Program-made: the position numbers and the translations under genes
In this document: piece after piece, positions 34,530 through 43,817 of the stretch
Layout of the letters: the number at the start of each line of letters is the position of its first letter
Position numbering within the stretch: the first letter of the stretch is position 1
Notes under the pieces: model-generated
What the model was told of the DNA's origin: nothing
The model's input: the letters and a program-made list of their open reading frames with translations, nothing else
Databases searched by the model: none
Assembly (NCBI GenBank): GCA_910579755.1
Contig: CAJTVB010000009.1
Location: 1 to 64,000, forward strand
DNA from: an uncultured Acetatifactor sp.
Lineage (GTDB): Bacteria > Bacillota > Clostridia > Lachnospirales > Lachnospiraceae
Direction: 5' to 3'
Length of the DNA: 64,000 nt

Positions 34530-36251
34530 ATGAGCTATATGGAGGAATTCAAATTCTGGCTGGAGGACGATTACTTTGACCAGGCTACAAGAGATGAACT
34601 GACAGGCATCAAGGACGATCCCAGGGAAATCGAGGAGCGTTTTTATAAGGAGCTGGAATTCGGCACTGGAGGACTGCGGGGGATCATCGGTGCAGGCACC
34701 AACCGCATGAACATCTATACCGTGCGGAAGGCTACCCAGGGACTGGCCAATTTTATTTTGAAGCAGGGAACCGGGGACAAAGGGGTCGCCATTGCATACG
34801 ATTCCAGACGTATGTCTCCCGAGTTTGCCGATGAGGCGGCGCTCTGCCTGGCGGCAAACGGCATCAAGGCCTATGTGTTCGAATCGCTGCGTCCTACGCC
34901 AGAGCTTTCCTTTGCCCTTCGCACTCTGGGCTGTACCGCGGGCATCGTGGTAACGGCCAGCCACAATCCTCCTGAATACAATGGCTATAAGGTATACTGG
35001 GAGGACGGCGCCCAGGTTACCGCTCCCAAGGACAGGCAGATCATCGAAGAGGTGCAGAGTATCAAGGATTACCACACCGTAAAGACTATGCCCAAGGCTC
35101 AGGCCCTGGAGAAGGGGCTGTATCAGGTCATCGGAAAGGAAATTGACGACCAGTATATGGCGGAGCTTAAGAAGCAGATTATTCATCCCGATGTAATTGC
35201 TGAAATGGCAGACGATATCAAGATCGTGTATACGCCCCTTTGCGGGACAGGCAACCTTCCGGTGCGGAGGATTTTGTCCGAGCTGGGCTTCAAGCATGTG
35301 TATGTGGTTCCTGAGCAGGAGAATCCGGATCCTGACTTTACCACGCTGGATTACCCCAACCCCGAGGATCCCAAGGCATTTACCTATGCGCTGCGGCTTG
35401 CCAGGGAAAAGGATGCGGACATCGTTCTGGCTACGGATCCCGATGCTGACCGCCTGGGGGTTTATGCAAAGGACACTAAGACAGGAGAATATGTTTCCTT
35501 TACGGGCAACATGTCAGGTATGCTGATCGCAGAATATATTCTCAGGGAGCGGACCGCAACAGGAACCATGCCTGCGGATCCTGCCCTGGTGACTACCATT
35601 GTGACCACCAACATGACCAGGCCCATTACGTCGGCTTATGGAGTAAAGCTGATCGAGGTGCTTACAGGCTTCAAGTTTATCGGCGAGCAGATCAAGCTTT
35701 TCGAGCAGACCGGAAGCAATCACTATGTGTTCGGCCTGGAGGAGAGCTATGGCTGTCTGGCCGGAACCCATGCCAGGGACAAGGACGCTATCGTGGCTGT
35801 GATGTGCCTCTGCGAGGTGGCGGCCTTCTGCAAGAAGCATGGCAAAACGCTGTGGGATATGATGCTGGATACCTACGAGAAATACGGGTACTATAAAGAG
35901 AGCCAGTACACCATTACCCTGAAGGGTATCGACGGCTCCAGGCAGATCGCAGAGATTATGGATAAGCTGCGCCAGAATCCGCCCAAGGCCTTTGGGGAGA
36001 GGACCGTGCTGAAATTCCGGGATTATGAGACGGATCGTCTGGTGGATATGGTTACCGGAGAAGAGGGAAAAACCGGTCTGCCCAAGTCCAATGTGCTCTA
36101 TTTTGAGCTTCCCGATGACGAGTGGTGCTGTGCGCGTCCCTCCGGAACGGAGCCCAAAATCAAGTTTTACATGGGTGTGAAGGGTAAGGACATGGCGGAC
36201 GCCCAGGCCAGGCTGGAGAAGCTCACCGAGGATTTGAAGGCAGTGCTGTGA
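34530..36251 (+). CDS. pgcA: Phosphoglucomutase/phosphomannomutase family enzyme
   Basis: The protein has 573 residues. The ATG at 34530 is 7 bp after AGGAGGG; the upstream ATG at 34524 is too close to that site. It interconverts sugar-1- and sugar-6-phosphates. The catalytic phosphoserine loop is TASHNPPEYNGYK, the metal loop DPDADRLG, the sugar loop EESYGCL, and the C-terminal phosphate-binding loop RPSGTEPKIKFY. It fits alpha-phosphoglucomutase (PgcA-type), linking glycogen phosphorolysis to glycolysis and to nucleotide sugars for the surface polysaccharide genes downstream. Confidence 0.9.
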   Translation: MSYMEEFKFWLEDDYFDQATRDELTGIKDDPREIEERFYKELEFGTGGLRGIIGAGTNRMNIYTVRKATQGLANFILKQGTGDKGVAIAYDSRRMSPEFADEAALCLAANGIKAYVFESLRPTPELSFALRTLGCTAGIVVTASHNPPEYNGYKVYWEDGAQVTAPKDRQIIEEVQSIKDYHTVKTMPKAQALEKGLYQVIGKEIDDQYMAELKKQIIHPDVIAEMADDIKIVYTPLCGTGNLPVRRILSELGFKHVYVVPEQENPDPDFTTLDYPNPEDPKAFTYALRLAREKDADIVLATDPDADRLGVYAKDTKTGEYVSFTGNMSGMLIAEYILRERTATGTMPADPALVTTIVTTNMTRPITSAYGVKLIEVLTGFKFIGEQIKLFEQTGSNHYVFGLEESYGCLAGTHARDKDAIVAVMCLCEVAAFCKKHGKTLWDMMLDTYEKYGYYKESQYTITLKGIDGSRQIAEIMDKLRQNPPKAFGERTVLKFRDYETDRLVDMVTGEEGKTGLPKSNVLYFELPDDEWCCARPSGTEPKIKFYMGVKGKDMADAQARLEKLTEDLKAVL

Positions 36252-36287
36252 GAAAAAGTGTGTAAGAGCTGAAAGATTCAAAATATG

Positions 36288-36332
36288 AAAGCTGCCGCGC
36301 TCAGGGCGTTATCGTCCCGGCGCGGCGCTTTT
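36288..36332 (+). terminator. Terminator-like hairpin after the phosphohexomutase
   Basis: GCCGCGC (36294-36300) pairs with GCGCGGC (36320-36326) around a 19-nt loop and is followed by GCTTTTAT. It fits an intrinsic terminator with a short T-run. Confidence 0.6.
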
Positions 36333-36339
36333 ATGCACA

Positions 36340-36417
36340 CGGGCACCCAATGGAAGTATGTCAGCAAAGCTGACGGGTGCCCGGCGCGCGAGCAGGGAAG
36401 ATGAGTCTTCCCTGCTC
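36340..36417. other. Double structured intergenic element
   Basis: Two strong structures are adjacent. The first has CGGGCACCC (36340-36348) pairing GGGTGCCCG (36375-36383), and inside it GTCAGC-AAA-GCTGAC stacks directly on the 3' strand with an 11-nt one-sided bulge. The second is GAGCAGGGAAGA (36390-36401) pairing TCTTCCCTGCTC (36406-36417) with a TGAG loop. No gene lies inside. It may be a repeat element, a small RNA, or a paired terminator. Confidence 0.5.
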
Positions 36418-36461
36418 AATTGAATAGGGGTATTATATGAGCATCCGTAGATTTATGGATA

Positions 36462-37565
36462 TCAGCATAGAAATCTTCCGATGAAGGGAATCCTGCGAAG
36501 CAGCGCCGACAGTACAAGGCAGACTGCAAAGCAGAACAGAGAAAACAGCGGAATACACAAAATAGGAGTAAAGCTCATGCTGTGAATTCCCAGGGGAAAT
36601 AAAAATTCCAGAAGTCCCAGATGCATCAGATAGATCCCCAGAGTGGACAGGGAAACCTGGCGGATGAGGCGGCGGGCCAAGGGAGAAAACCGAATAGCTT
36701 CCACCTTTTCCGTAAAAAACTGGAAGAGAGCGGCGGAGATCAAAAAGGTGAAAAAGCCGAAGCTGTCATATATGGCGGCGGAAGGAGTGCCTGCCCGCAG
36801 GGAGAGCAAAGAGCCCAGAATTATATTGGCAAATACCCCCAGAATCCCCCCGGCGTAAACCAGCCTTCGCCATTTTTTTCCCAGGCCGAAACGGAGCAGA
36901 TAGTGTCCCAGCACAAAATATCCCAGATATCCGCACACCATATAAATATCCGCCAGCTTCCAGAAAAATTCCATACCGTTGGTGTGCCGCAGGGCCATGG
37001 TGGTCTCCTTCCCCACCTGAAAGACCAGAAACAGCACCAGAAAATACTGCAGATTCTTTTTTTCCGCTTTTTCCACCCAGGAGCGCAGTACCGGCAGCAG
37101 GATGTATAGCCCTGCTGCCATGGGCAAATACCAAAGATGATATTTGCTTCCATATATTTCCATCAGTATGGCCTGCTTATCCAGCTGGTAAGCGGGGACA
37201 TTGCGGCAGTCAAAGGCCGCATAAAGGCAGGTCCATACCAGGTATATGATGACCAGACGCAGAATATTGTGGGTGTACAGTTTTTTCAGGCTAATTTCTT
37301 TTCCCGGAGCTAAAAATAATGCGCCGCTGATCATGGCAAACACAGGGACGCCAAAGCGGGACACGGCATTGTAGGCATCGGCAATCTGCCAGTCCGCACC
37401 TGTGACGGGCAGCGTATACCAGAACTGTGCGGAAGCATGTAATACAATGACGCTGAAACAGGCCAGGATCCGCAGCAGATCCAGACTGACCATACGCGAG
37501 CTGTCTTTTCCATTTTTCAATTCCGGGTTCGTTTTTGATTCCAGGTTTGGGTTCTGAGCTTTCAC
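36462..37565 (-). CDS. Acyltransferase family 3 membrane protein
   Basis: The protein has 367 residues from a GTG at 37565 with GGAGG 12 bp upstream; an ATG at 37493 (MVSLDLLRILACFSVI) is the other possible start. About ten membrane helices are visible. The family motif begins with the R/D-x-x-R-like segment LDLLRILACFSVIVLHASAQFW carrying the catalytic His, and FGVPVFAMISGALFL follows. These enzymes move acetyl or succinyl groups onto surface glycans. The gene is divergent from the glycosyltransferase cluster, where it likely decorates the polymer. Confidence 0.85.
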   Translation of the reverse strand: MKAQNPNLESKTNPELKNGKDSSRMVSLDLLRILACFSVIVLHASAQFWYTLPVTGADWQIADAYNAVSRFGVPVFAMISGALFLAPGKEISLKKLYTHNILRLVIIYLVWTCLYAAFDCRNVPAYQLDKQAILMEIYGSKYHLWYLPMAAGLYILLPVLRSWVEKAEKKNLQYFLVLFLVFQVGKETTMALRHTNGMEFFWKLADIYMVCGYLGYFVLGHYLLRFGLGKKWRRLVYAGGILGVFANIILGSLLSLRAGTPSAAIYDSFGFFTFLISAALFQFFTEKVEAIRFSPLARRLIRQVSLSTLGIYLMHLGLLEFLFPLGIHSMSFTPILCIPLFSLFCFAVCLVLSALLRRIPFIGRFLC

Positions 37566-37641
37566 TGTATTCTGTACACCTCCAGTATTTCCTTAATTAT
37601 ATTCGCTTTGGGGGATTTGTCAACATTAGAGGAGCTATCGG

Positions 37642-37671
37642 TTGACGACGGCAGGGGCTATGGATTATACT
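37642..37671 (+). promoter_or_regulatory. Promoter of the surface glycan cluster
   Basis: TTGACG (37642-37647) and TATACT (37666-37671) are 18 bp apart. It lies downstream of the first ATG in the frame (37608), which supports a later start for the following gene. Confidence 0.6.
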
Positions 37672-37718
37672 TACTGCATATTGGCTGTCCCTGGGGACAG
37701 GCCCATGGAGGGTGTGAA

Positions 37719-39083
37719 TTGAAAAAAATAAAATTTGCCGATTTGCGGAAAACTGTATACTATCTGAAGCGGAACGGCCTGAAAAAAACGCTTGGCGCAG
37801 TGCGGGAGCGGATGGACGCGGCAGAGCAGGAGTCTTACCGTTGGGAGCCCATGTCAATGGCAGAGCGGGAGGCCCAGAGCCGGCAGGCCAGGGAAGAGGG
37901 TTTTTCAGTTACCTTCAGCATTGTGACGCCCACCTACAGGACACCGGAAAAATACCTTCGGGAACTGATCGAATCCCTCAGGAATCAAAGCTATGACAGG
38001 TGGGAGCTGGTGCTGGCGGACGCCACCGGAGACGACAGTGTGAAGCGGACAGCAGATTCCTATGGGGATGATCGCATTCGTTATATAAAGCTTGGGGAAA
38101 ACGGCGGGATTGCCGGAAATACCAACTCTGGCCTTGCGGCGGCACAGGGAGACTATATTGGACTGGTGGACCACGATGACGTTTTGACAGAAAACGCCTT
38201 GTTTGAAATGGCCTCTGAAATAGAGCGGGGATACAGGGAGGGCGGAGCGCCCATGCTGCTTTATTCGGATGAGGATAAATGCAACGGGGAGATGACGGAG
38301 TATTATGATCCGAACCGGAAGGAGGAGTTCAATCTGGATCTTCTTTTGAGCAATAATTATATCTGCCATTTCCTGGTGATGAAGCGGGAGCTGATACAGT
38401 CTCTGGGGCTGCGGGGACAGTATGAGGGAGCTCAGGACTTTGACCTGGTGCTTCGGGCGGCGGAGAAGCTGGGGACTGTGGAAGACCTGTGCGCGGGCCG
38501 GATCAGGCATATCCCCCTGGTGTTGTACCATTGGCGGTGCCACAGCTCATCTACCGCGGCGAATCCGGCAAGCAAGCGCTATGCCTATGAGGCGGGGCGC
38601 AGAGCGTTGCAGGAATTTGTCAGGGGCAGGCAGTGGAAGGCCCGGGCGGTGGATACAGAGCACTTGGGATTTTACCGGCTGGAGTACGAGGGTGATCTTT
38701 TTGAGAGCCGTAAGGATGTGGGCGCCGTGGGCGGCAGGATCCTTCGGAACGGAAGGGTGGCAGGGGGAAGAATGTCCGCGGAGGGCAGGATTTTTTACCA
38801 GGGGCTTCCCGCCGCCTACAGCGGATATCTTCACCGGGCCGTCCTGCCTCAGGACGCGGAGGCGCTGGATCTTCGAAATATCCGGGTGGCCCAGCCTTTA
38901 TGGGATATTTTTTCCCAGGCGGCGGGAGTGGCCTACCGGGAGCTGCCGGATAAGCATATTTTTGACGTATCCCTTTTGCCTGCGGGAACGGATGTGACAA
39001 AGCTGAGCATACGTGTGAGTCTGGCGCTGCGGAAAGCGGGATACCGGCTTTTGTATCTTCCGGAGAAAAGCGTGGAGGCGTAA
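37719..39083 (+). CDS. Family 2 glycosyltransferase
   Basis: The protein has 454 residues from a TTG at 37719 with GGAGGGTGTG upstream; the ATG at 37608 lies upstream of the promoter and is rejected. The N-terminal ~70 residues are basic (KKIKFADLRKTVYYLKRN) and probably membrane associated. The GT-A domain shows FSIVTPTYRTPEKYLRELIESL, LGENGGIAGNTNSGL, the metal-binding VDHDDVLTENALFEM and YSDEDKCNG. The C-terminal 150 residues are an accessory domain. It likely adds a sugar to a surface polysaccharide. Confidence 0.85.
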   Translation: MKKIKFADLRKTVYYLKRNGLKKTLGAVRERMDAAEQESYRWEPMSMAEREAQSRQAREEGFSVTFSIVTPTYRTPEKYLRELIESLRNQSYDRWELVLADATGDDSVKRTADSYGDDRIRYIKLGENGGIAGNTNSGLAAAQGDYIGLVDHDDVLTENALFEMASEIERGYREGGAPMLLYSDEDKCNGEMTEYYDPNRKEEFNLDLLLSNNYICHFLVMKRELIQSLGLRGQYEGAQDFDLVLRAAEKLGTVEDLCAGRIRHIPLVLYHWRCHSSSTAANPASKRYAYEAGRRALQEFVRGRQWKARAVDTEHLGFYRLEYEGDLFESRKDVGAVGGRILRNGRVAGGRMSAEGRIFYQGLPAAYSGYLHRAVLPQDAEALDLRNIRVAQPLWDIFSQAAGVAYRELPDKHIFDVSLLPAGTDVTKLSIRVSLALRKAGYRLLYLPEKSVEA

Positions 39084-39155
39084 ATCGAAAAACATATGCC
39101 GGAAACCTGTGCAAAAGGCGGGAAAAACCTTTGCGGCGGACGGCAGGAGAGCATT

Positions 39156-40136
39156 ATGGGAAAAGAAGTAACGGTAGTTATTCCAAATTACAATGGGATT
39201 GCATTTTTAAAGGGCTGTCTGGAAGCGTTGCTAAACCAGGAGCCAGGCACGCCGGATTTTCATGTGCTGGTGGTGGATAACGGCTCCTCGGACGGGAGTC
39301 TGGAGCTTTTGAGGGAGGAGTTTCCCGGCGTGGAGGTGGAAGCCCTTCCAGAAAACACGGGCTTCTGCCATGCAGTGAATGTGGGGATTCAAAAAGCCCG
39401 GACGCCTTATGTGATCCTTCTGAATAATGATACAAGGGTGGACGCCGGGTTTATCAGGGCGCTGTATGAGGCCATGGAAAAGAGGCCGGAGGCTTTTTCC
39501 GTCAGCGCCAGAATGCTTATGTGGGACAGGCCGGAGCTTATGGACGACGGGGGCGACAGGTATTGCGTTCTGGGCTGGGCCTGCGCCCGGGGAAAGGGAA
39601 GGGACGCCGGAAAATATGACAAGCCTGCAGAGGTGTTTTCCGCCTGCGCCGGCGCCGCCATTTACCGCCGGCAGGCGTTTGAGCAGATCGGATTATTTGA
39701 CGAAGAGCATTTTGCCTACCTGGAGGACCTGGACATAGGATGGCGGGCAAAAATTTATGGCTGGAGAAATTTCTACGAGCCCCGGGCGAAGGTGGTCCAC
39801 TACGGGAGCGCCTCCAGCGGTTCCCGCTACAATGAGTGGAAGACCTCTCTGGCCGCGGCCAACAATGTGTATGTGGCGGGGAAAAATATGCCGCTCCTGC
39901 AGTGGATTCTGAACCTGCCGTTTCTGATTTTGGGATCAGCCATCAAGCTTCTCTTTTTCTGTCGAAAGGGAATGGGGGGCATATACCTGAAGGGCCTGGG
40001 AAAGGGAATCCGGAAGCTGGCCTCAAAGGCCGGGCGGGCCCACAGAATCCGCTTTCGGGCTGAATTTTTTAAAAATTATCTTGCGATTCAGGGACAGCTT
40101 TACCTGAACCTGATCCGCATTCTTAAGAAAACTTAA
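39156..40136 (+). CDS. Family 2 glycosyltransferase (rhamnosyl/galactosyl-transferase-like)
   Basis: The protein has 326 residues. The ATG at 39156 follows GGCAGGAGAG; the frame opens earlier at 39096 without a better site. The GT-A domain shows VTVVIPNYNGIAFLKGCLEAL, VVDNGSSDGSLELL, NTGFCHAVNVGI and LNNDTRVDAGF with the DxD-like metal site. ACAGAAIYRRQAF and DEEHFAYLEDLDIGWR are the acceptor-side signatures of this group. A hydrophobic stretch near residue 250 (LLQWILNLPFLILGSAIKLLFF) suggests membrane contact. It is cotranscribed with the preceding glycosyltransferase. Confidence 0.85.
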   Translation: MGKEVTVVIPNYNGIAFLKGCLEALLNQEPGTPDFHVLVVDNGSSDGSLELLREEFPGVEVEALPENTGFCHAVNVGIQKARTPYVILLNNDTRVDAGFIRALYEAMEKRPEAFSVSARMLMWDRPELMDDGGDRYCVLGWACARGKGRDAGKYDKPAEVFSACAGAAIYRRQAFEQIGLFDEEHFAYLEDLDIGWRAKIYGWRNFYEPRAKVVHYGSASSGSRYNEWKTSLAAANNVYVAGKNMPLLQWILNLPFLILGSAIKLLFFCRKGMGGIYLKGLGKGIRKLASKAGRAHRIRFRAEFFKNYLAIQGQLYLNLIRILKKT

Positions 40137-40227
40137 GAAATTGCTTCATAATTTCCTAAACAGTTCTTTTTATAATAAGGACTGTGGAACATAACTGGCC
40201 GCTGCTTTCTGAAATAGAAAAAGGACA

Positions 40228-41658
40228 GTGGCCGTTTCTCGGGTGGCGCGTATGATAAAGGATAATCAGAAGGTATTTAACCGGTTAATGGTGATCGCGG
40301 ATGCTGCCATCACAGCGGCATCCTTTATGTCGGCTTATTACTTTAAGTTTTATATCCTGAATAACGGCCCCGGGATCGGTGTGCTTCCTGCCATAGAGTA
40401 TTTCCGGCTGCTGATCTTTATAGTCCCGGTCTATGTGCTGATGTATTATGCCTGCAGCGTATATGCTCCCAAGAGAACGGTGCGCCGCCGCTTCGAGATA
40501 TACGGCATTGTGAAGGCTAATACCATAGGGATCGTGGTTTTGATCATCATTTTGTATATGGTGGTCAGGGAGATCAATTTTTCCCGCTCCGTGATGGCTA
40601 TCTTTTATGCATTCAATGTTTTTTTTACCTCCTGCTTTCGGATTCTGCTCCGGAAGGGGCTGCGCACGATCCGCAGCAGGGGCTACAACCTGAAGCATAT
40701 CCTTCTGGTGGGATATTCCAGGGCCGCGGAGGAATACATTGACAGGCTTACGGACAATCCCCAGTGGGGCTACGCGGCCTGCGGCATACTGGACGACCAC
40801 ATTCCGGCGGGCACGCTTTACAAGGGCGTGAAGGTGCTGGGAAGGCTGGGAAATCTGGAGGTTATTCTTCCGGAAAACAAGCTGGATGAAATCGCCATCA
40901 CTTTATCTCTGCAGGATTATCACAACCTGGAAAGTATCGTGGGGATCTGCGAGAAATCCGGAGTGCACACTAAATTTATACCGGACTATAACAGCATGAT
41001 TCCCAGCAAGCCTTATACGGAGGATCTGATGGGGCTTCCTGTCATCAACATCCGGTATGTGCCGCTGACCAACACGGGGAATATTTTCCTGAAGCGGGCG
41101 GCAGATATTGCAGGCTCCCTGCTGGGGATCCTGATCACCTCGCCTTTGATGCTGGTGCTGGCACTTTTGGTAAAGCTTTCCAGCCCCGGACCTGTGATTT
41201 TCCGGCAGGAGAGGGTGGGGCTCCACAACAAACCTTTTTATATGTATAAGTTTCGCTCTATGGAGCAGCAGCCTCCGGGCGAAGAGAAGAAGGCCTGGAC
41301 CGTGAAGAACGATCCCAGAGTCACGGGGATCGGCAGGATCATGCGCCGGACCAGCCTGGATGAACTGCCGCAGCTGTTCAATATTCTGAAGGGAGACATG
41401 AGCCTGGTGGGCCCCCGGCCCGAGAGACCGCTTTTCGTGGAGAAATTCCGGGAGGAGATTCCCAGATATATGGTAAAGCACCAGGTCCGCCCCGGACTGA
41501 CGGGATGGGCCCAGGTAAATGGTCTGAGAGGGGACACATCTATTCGGAAACGTATCGAATACGACCTTTATTACATTGAAAACTGGACCGTGGGATTTGA
41601 CATAAAAATTATTTTTATGACGTTCTTTACGGGGTTTATTAATAAGAATGCTTACTAA
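40228..41658 (+). CDS. Polyprenyl-phosphate sugar phosphotransferase (WbaP/EpsL type)
   Basis: The protein has 476 residues from a GTG at 40228; the ATG at 40252 is an alternative start. Four or five N-terminal membrane helices (VIADAAITAASFMSAYYFKF, LLIFIVPVYVLMYYA) lead to a Rossmann-like middle domain (HILLVGYSRAAEEYIDRL) and the bacterial sugar transferase core: KRAADIAGSLLGILITSP, RVGLHNKPFYMYKFRSM, RRTSLDELPQLFNILKGDMS, VGPRPERP and RPGLTGWAQVNG. It starts surface glycan assembly by loading a sugar-1-phosphate on undecaprenyl phosphate. Confidence 0.9.
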   Translation: MAVSRVARMIKDNQKVFNRLMVIADAAITAASFMSAYYFKFYILNNGPGIGVLPAIEYFRLLIFIVPVYVLMYYACSVYAPKRTVRRRFEIYGIVKANTIGIVVLIIILYMVVREINFSRSVMAIFYAFNVFFTSCFRILLRKGLRTIRSRGYNLKHILLVGYSRAAEEYIDRLTDNPQWGYAACGILDDHIPAGTLYKGVKVLGRLGNLEVILPENKLDEIAITLSLQDYHNLESIVGICEKSGVHTKFIPDYNSMIPSKPYTEDLMGLPVINIRYVPLTNTGNIFLKRAADIAGSLLGILITSPLMLVLALLVKLSSPGPVIFRQERVGLHNKPFYMYKFRSMEQQPPGEEKKAWTVKNDPRVTGIGRIMRRTSLDELPQLFNILKGDMSLVGPRPERPLFVEKFREEIPRYMVKHQVRPGLTGWAQVNGLRGDTSIRKRIEYDLYYIENWTVGFDIKIIFMTFFTGFINKNAY

Positions 41659-41674
41659 ACAAGGAGAAGGTATC

Positions 41675-42772
41675 ATGGCAGCAAATGAAACAAAGAAAAT
41701 GAGTGCACAACAGCATGAAGCAAAGAAAAAGAGGAAGATGATTATCTTTGCGGTGGAAATCGTTATCATTCTGGTGATGATGGTGGTATTGTATCTGGTT
41801 ATGTCCAAAACAGACAGCGAGCCCAAGAGGACTGAGCTGAAAAGAGAGGATCTGGGCATTGCTCCGGAGGTGGATGAGGCCATTGAGAACGAGACCAGTC
41901 CGCTGAGGGGATATATGAACGTGGCGCTGTTCGGCGTGGATGCGGAGACGGATTCCCAGCTGTACAGAGGAAGTCGAAGCGACAGTATTATGATTGCCAG
42001 TATCAATATGGACACCGGCGATATCAAGCTGGTGAGTGTTTATCGTGATACGTATCTGAATATCGGAAACGAGTACAGAAAGTGTAACGCGGCGTATTCC
42101 TTCGGCGGCGCGGAGCAGGCCATCAAGACCCTGAACAGTAACCTTGATCTGAACATTGAAAAGTTTGTGACGGTGGGCTACAGAGGACTCAGCGGTGTGA
42201 TCGACAGCCTGGGAGGCGTCTACATCGATGTAGACAGCGAAGAGCTGAAGCATATCAACAATTATCAGATCAATATTGCCGAGGCCCTGGAATGTGAATA
42301 TACGCCGGTGACGGAAACCGGCTATCAGCTGCTGAACGGCCTGCAGGCCACCGCTTACTGCCGAATCCGTTACACCAAGGGCGACGACTTTAAGCGTACC
42401 GCAAGACAACGGGAGGTTATTAAAGCGCTGGAGGCCAGGGCAAAGGAGGCCAGCCTGGCAGATTTGACAAAGGCTTTTGAGGCGTGCATCGACGATATCT
42501 ATACCAATTTTGACAATAAGGACATTCTGGACCTGCTGGCCAATGTTGCCAATTACCGGATCGTGGACGAGGGAGGCTTCCCCGACGAAAGTCTGCGCAC
42601 AGTGGGTAATATAGGAGCCAAGGGAAGCTGCATTGTTCCTTTGGATCTGGAGGCGAATGTGGTGTGGCTTCACAATTTCCTGTTTGACGATGCAGATTAC
42701 AAGGTGACGGAAACTGTTCTGGAAAACAGCAAAAAGATCAATGCAGACACCGCTCAGTATGTTAATAAATAA
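41675..42772 (+). CDS. LytR-CpsA-Psr (LCP) family glycopolymer ligase
   Basis: The protein has 365 residues. The ATG at 41675 follows AAGGAGAAGG, 17 bp after the sugar transferase stop. An N-terminal helix (KMIIFAVEIVIILVMMVVLYLVM) anchors it, and the catalytic domain is outside. LCP motifs seen are NVALFGVDAE, RGSRSDSIMIASINMDTGDIKLVSVYRDTYL, and the arginines of YCRIRYTKGDDFKRTARQREV. These proteins attach undecaprenyl-linked polymers to peptidoglycan, matching the polysaccharide genes around it. Confidence 0.9.
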   Translation: MAANETKKMSAQQHEAKKKRKMIIFAVEIVIILVMMVVLYLVMSKTDSEPKRTELKREDLGIAPEVDEAIENETSPLRGYMNVALFGVDAETDSQLYRGSRSDSIMIASINMDTGDIKLVSVYRDTYLNIGNEYRKCNAAYSFGGAEQAIKTLNSNLDLNIEKFVTVGYRGLSGVIDSLGGVYIDVDSEELKHINNYQINIAEALECEYTPVTETGYQLLNGLQATAYCRIRYTKGDDFKRTARQREVIKALEARAKEASLADLTKAFEACIDDIYTNFDNKDILDLLANVANYRIVDEGGFPDESLRTVGNIGAKGSCIVPLDLEANVVWLHNFLFDDADYKVTETVLENSKKINADTAQYVNK

Positions 42773-42861
42773 ATTTTCAGTCGGGTATCCTGCAAACCAT
42801 AAGGGGAGGCTTTTGGGCTTCCTCTTTTCCGTTGCCCAGGCGCCCCGGAAAGGGATATTGT

Positions 42862-43782
42862 GTGAATATTGACGTAATTATTCCTGTGTACAGGCCGGAC
42901 GGGAAGCTGACAGAGCTGATTTCCAGACTGCAGGACCAGACCAGGCCGGTGCGGGACATTATCCTTATGAATACGGAAGAAAGTCTTTTTGAGGAGTTTG
43001 CCCGCAGGACAGAATTTTGGAAAAAATTTTCTATGGTAAAGATATGGCATGTGTCCAAGCGTGAGTTTGATCATGGGGGAACCAGACACGCGGGGGTGCA
43101 GCATTCGGATGCGGAAATATTTGTCACGATGACCCAGGATGCCATGCCGGCTGACAGGGATTTAATTCTAAATCTCACCCGCAGGCTGGAGGGGAATACG
43201 GCGGCGGCCTATGCCCGCCAGCTGCCCTCGGCCCACAGCAGCCTGCCGGAAAGGATATCAAGAGCCTTTAACTATCCGGAACAGTCCAGACTCAAGTCCA
43301 GTGCGGATTTGGACACTCTGGGCATCAAGACCTTTTTCTGCTCCAATGTCTGCGCCGCTTACCGGCGGGATATCTACGACGAATTGGGCGGCTTTATCCG
43401 GCATACCATATTTAATGAGGATATGATCTATGCGGCGGATGCGGTGAGGGCCGGGTACGCCATTGCTTACGAGGCGGATGCCCGGGTGATCCATTCCCAT
43501 GACTATACGAATCTCCAGCAGCTACACCGCAATTTTGATCTGGGAGTGTCCCAGGCCGACCATCCGGAGGTGTTTCGGGGTGTTCCCTCGGAGGGGGAGG
43601 GCATGAAGATGGTCCGGGAGGTTTTTAAACAGATGAGGATACAGGGAAAGCTGTATCGGTTTCCCGGTTTTTGCATACAATGCGGATTTCGATATACGGG
43701 ATATCTTTTGGGAAAGCATTACAGGCGCCTGCCCCGCAGGTGGATCCTTGCGCTCACCGGAAACAGAGAATATTGGAAATGA
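42862..43782 (+). CDS. Family 2 glycosyltransferase (rhamnosyltransferase-like)
   Basis: The protein has 306 residues from a GTG at 42862 after AAAGGGA; the TTG at 42832 is less likely. The GT-A fold shows NIDVIIPVYRPDGKLTELI, ILMNTEESL, FDHGGTRHAGVQ, VTMTQDAMPAD (a T-Q-D version of the DxD site) and IFNEDMIYAADAVRAGY. The FDHGGTRH motif is frequent in bacterial rhamnosyltransferases. It closes the surface glycan cluster. Confidence 0.85.
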   Translation: MNIDVIIPVYRPDGKLTELISRLQDQTRPVRDIILMNTEESLFEEFARRTEFWKKFSMVKIWHVSKREFDHGGTRHAGVQHSDAEIFVTMTQDAMPADRDLILNLTRRLEGNTAAAYARQLPSAHSSLPERISRAFNYPEQSRLKSSADLDTLGIKTFFCSNVCAAYRRDIYDELGGFIRHTIFNEDMIYAADAVRAGYAIAYEADARVIHSHDYTNLQQLHRNFDLGVSQADHPEVFRGVPSEGEGMKMVREVFKQMRIQGKLYRFPGFCIQCGFRYTGYLLGKHYRRLPRRWILALTGNREYWK

Positions 43783-43788
43783 TATAAT
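43780..43788 (+). promoter_or_regulatory. Extended -10 promoter of glmS
   Basis: TGATATAAT (43780-43788) has a TG one base before a consensus TATAAT; no good -35 is seen. No glmS ribozyme core was recognised in the short 5' region. Confidence 0.5.
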
Positions 43789-43817
43789 ACTTTGAAGAAA
43801 TAAACAAGGAGGCTGTT

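Noticed and set aside
43741..43817. glmS ribozyme
   Set aside because: The leader is only about 30 nt after the extended -10 and no ribozyme core could be traced.
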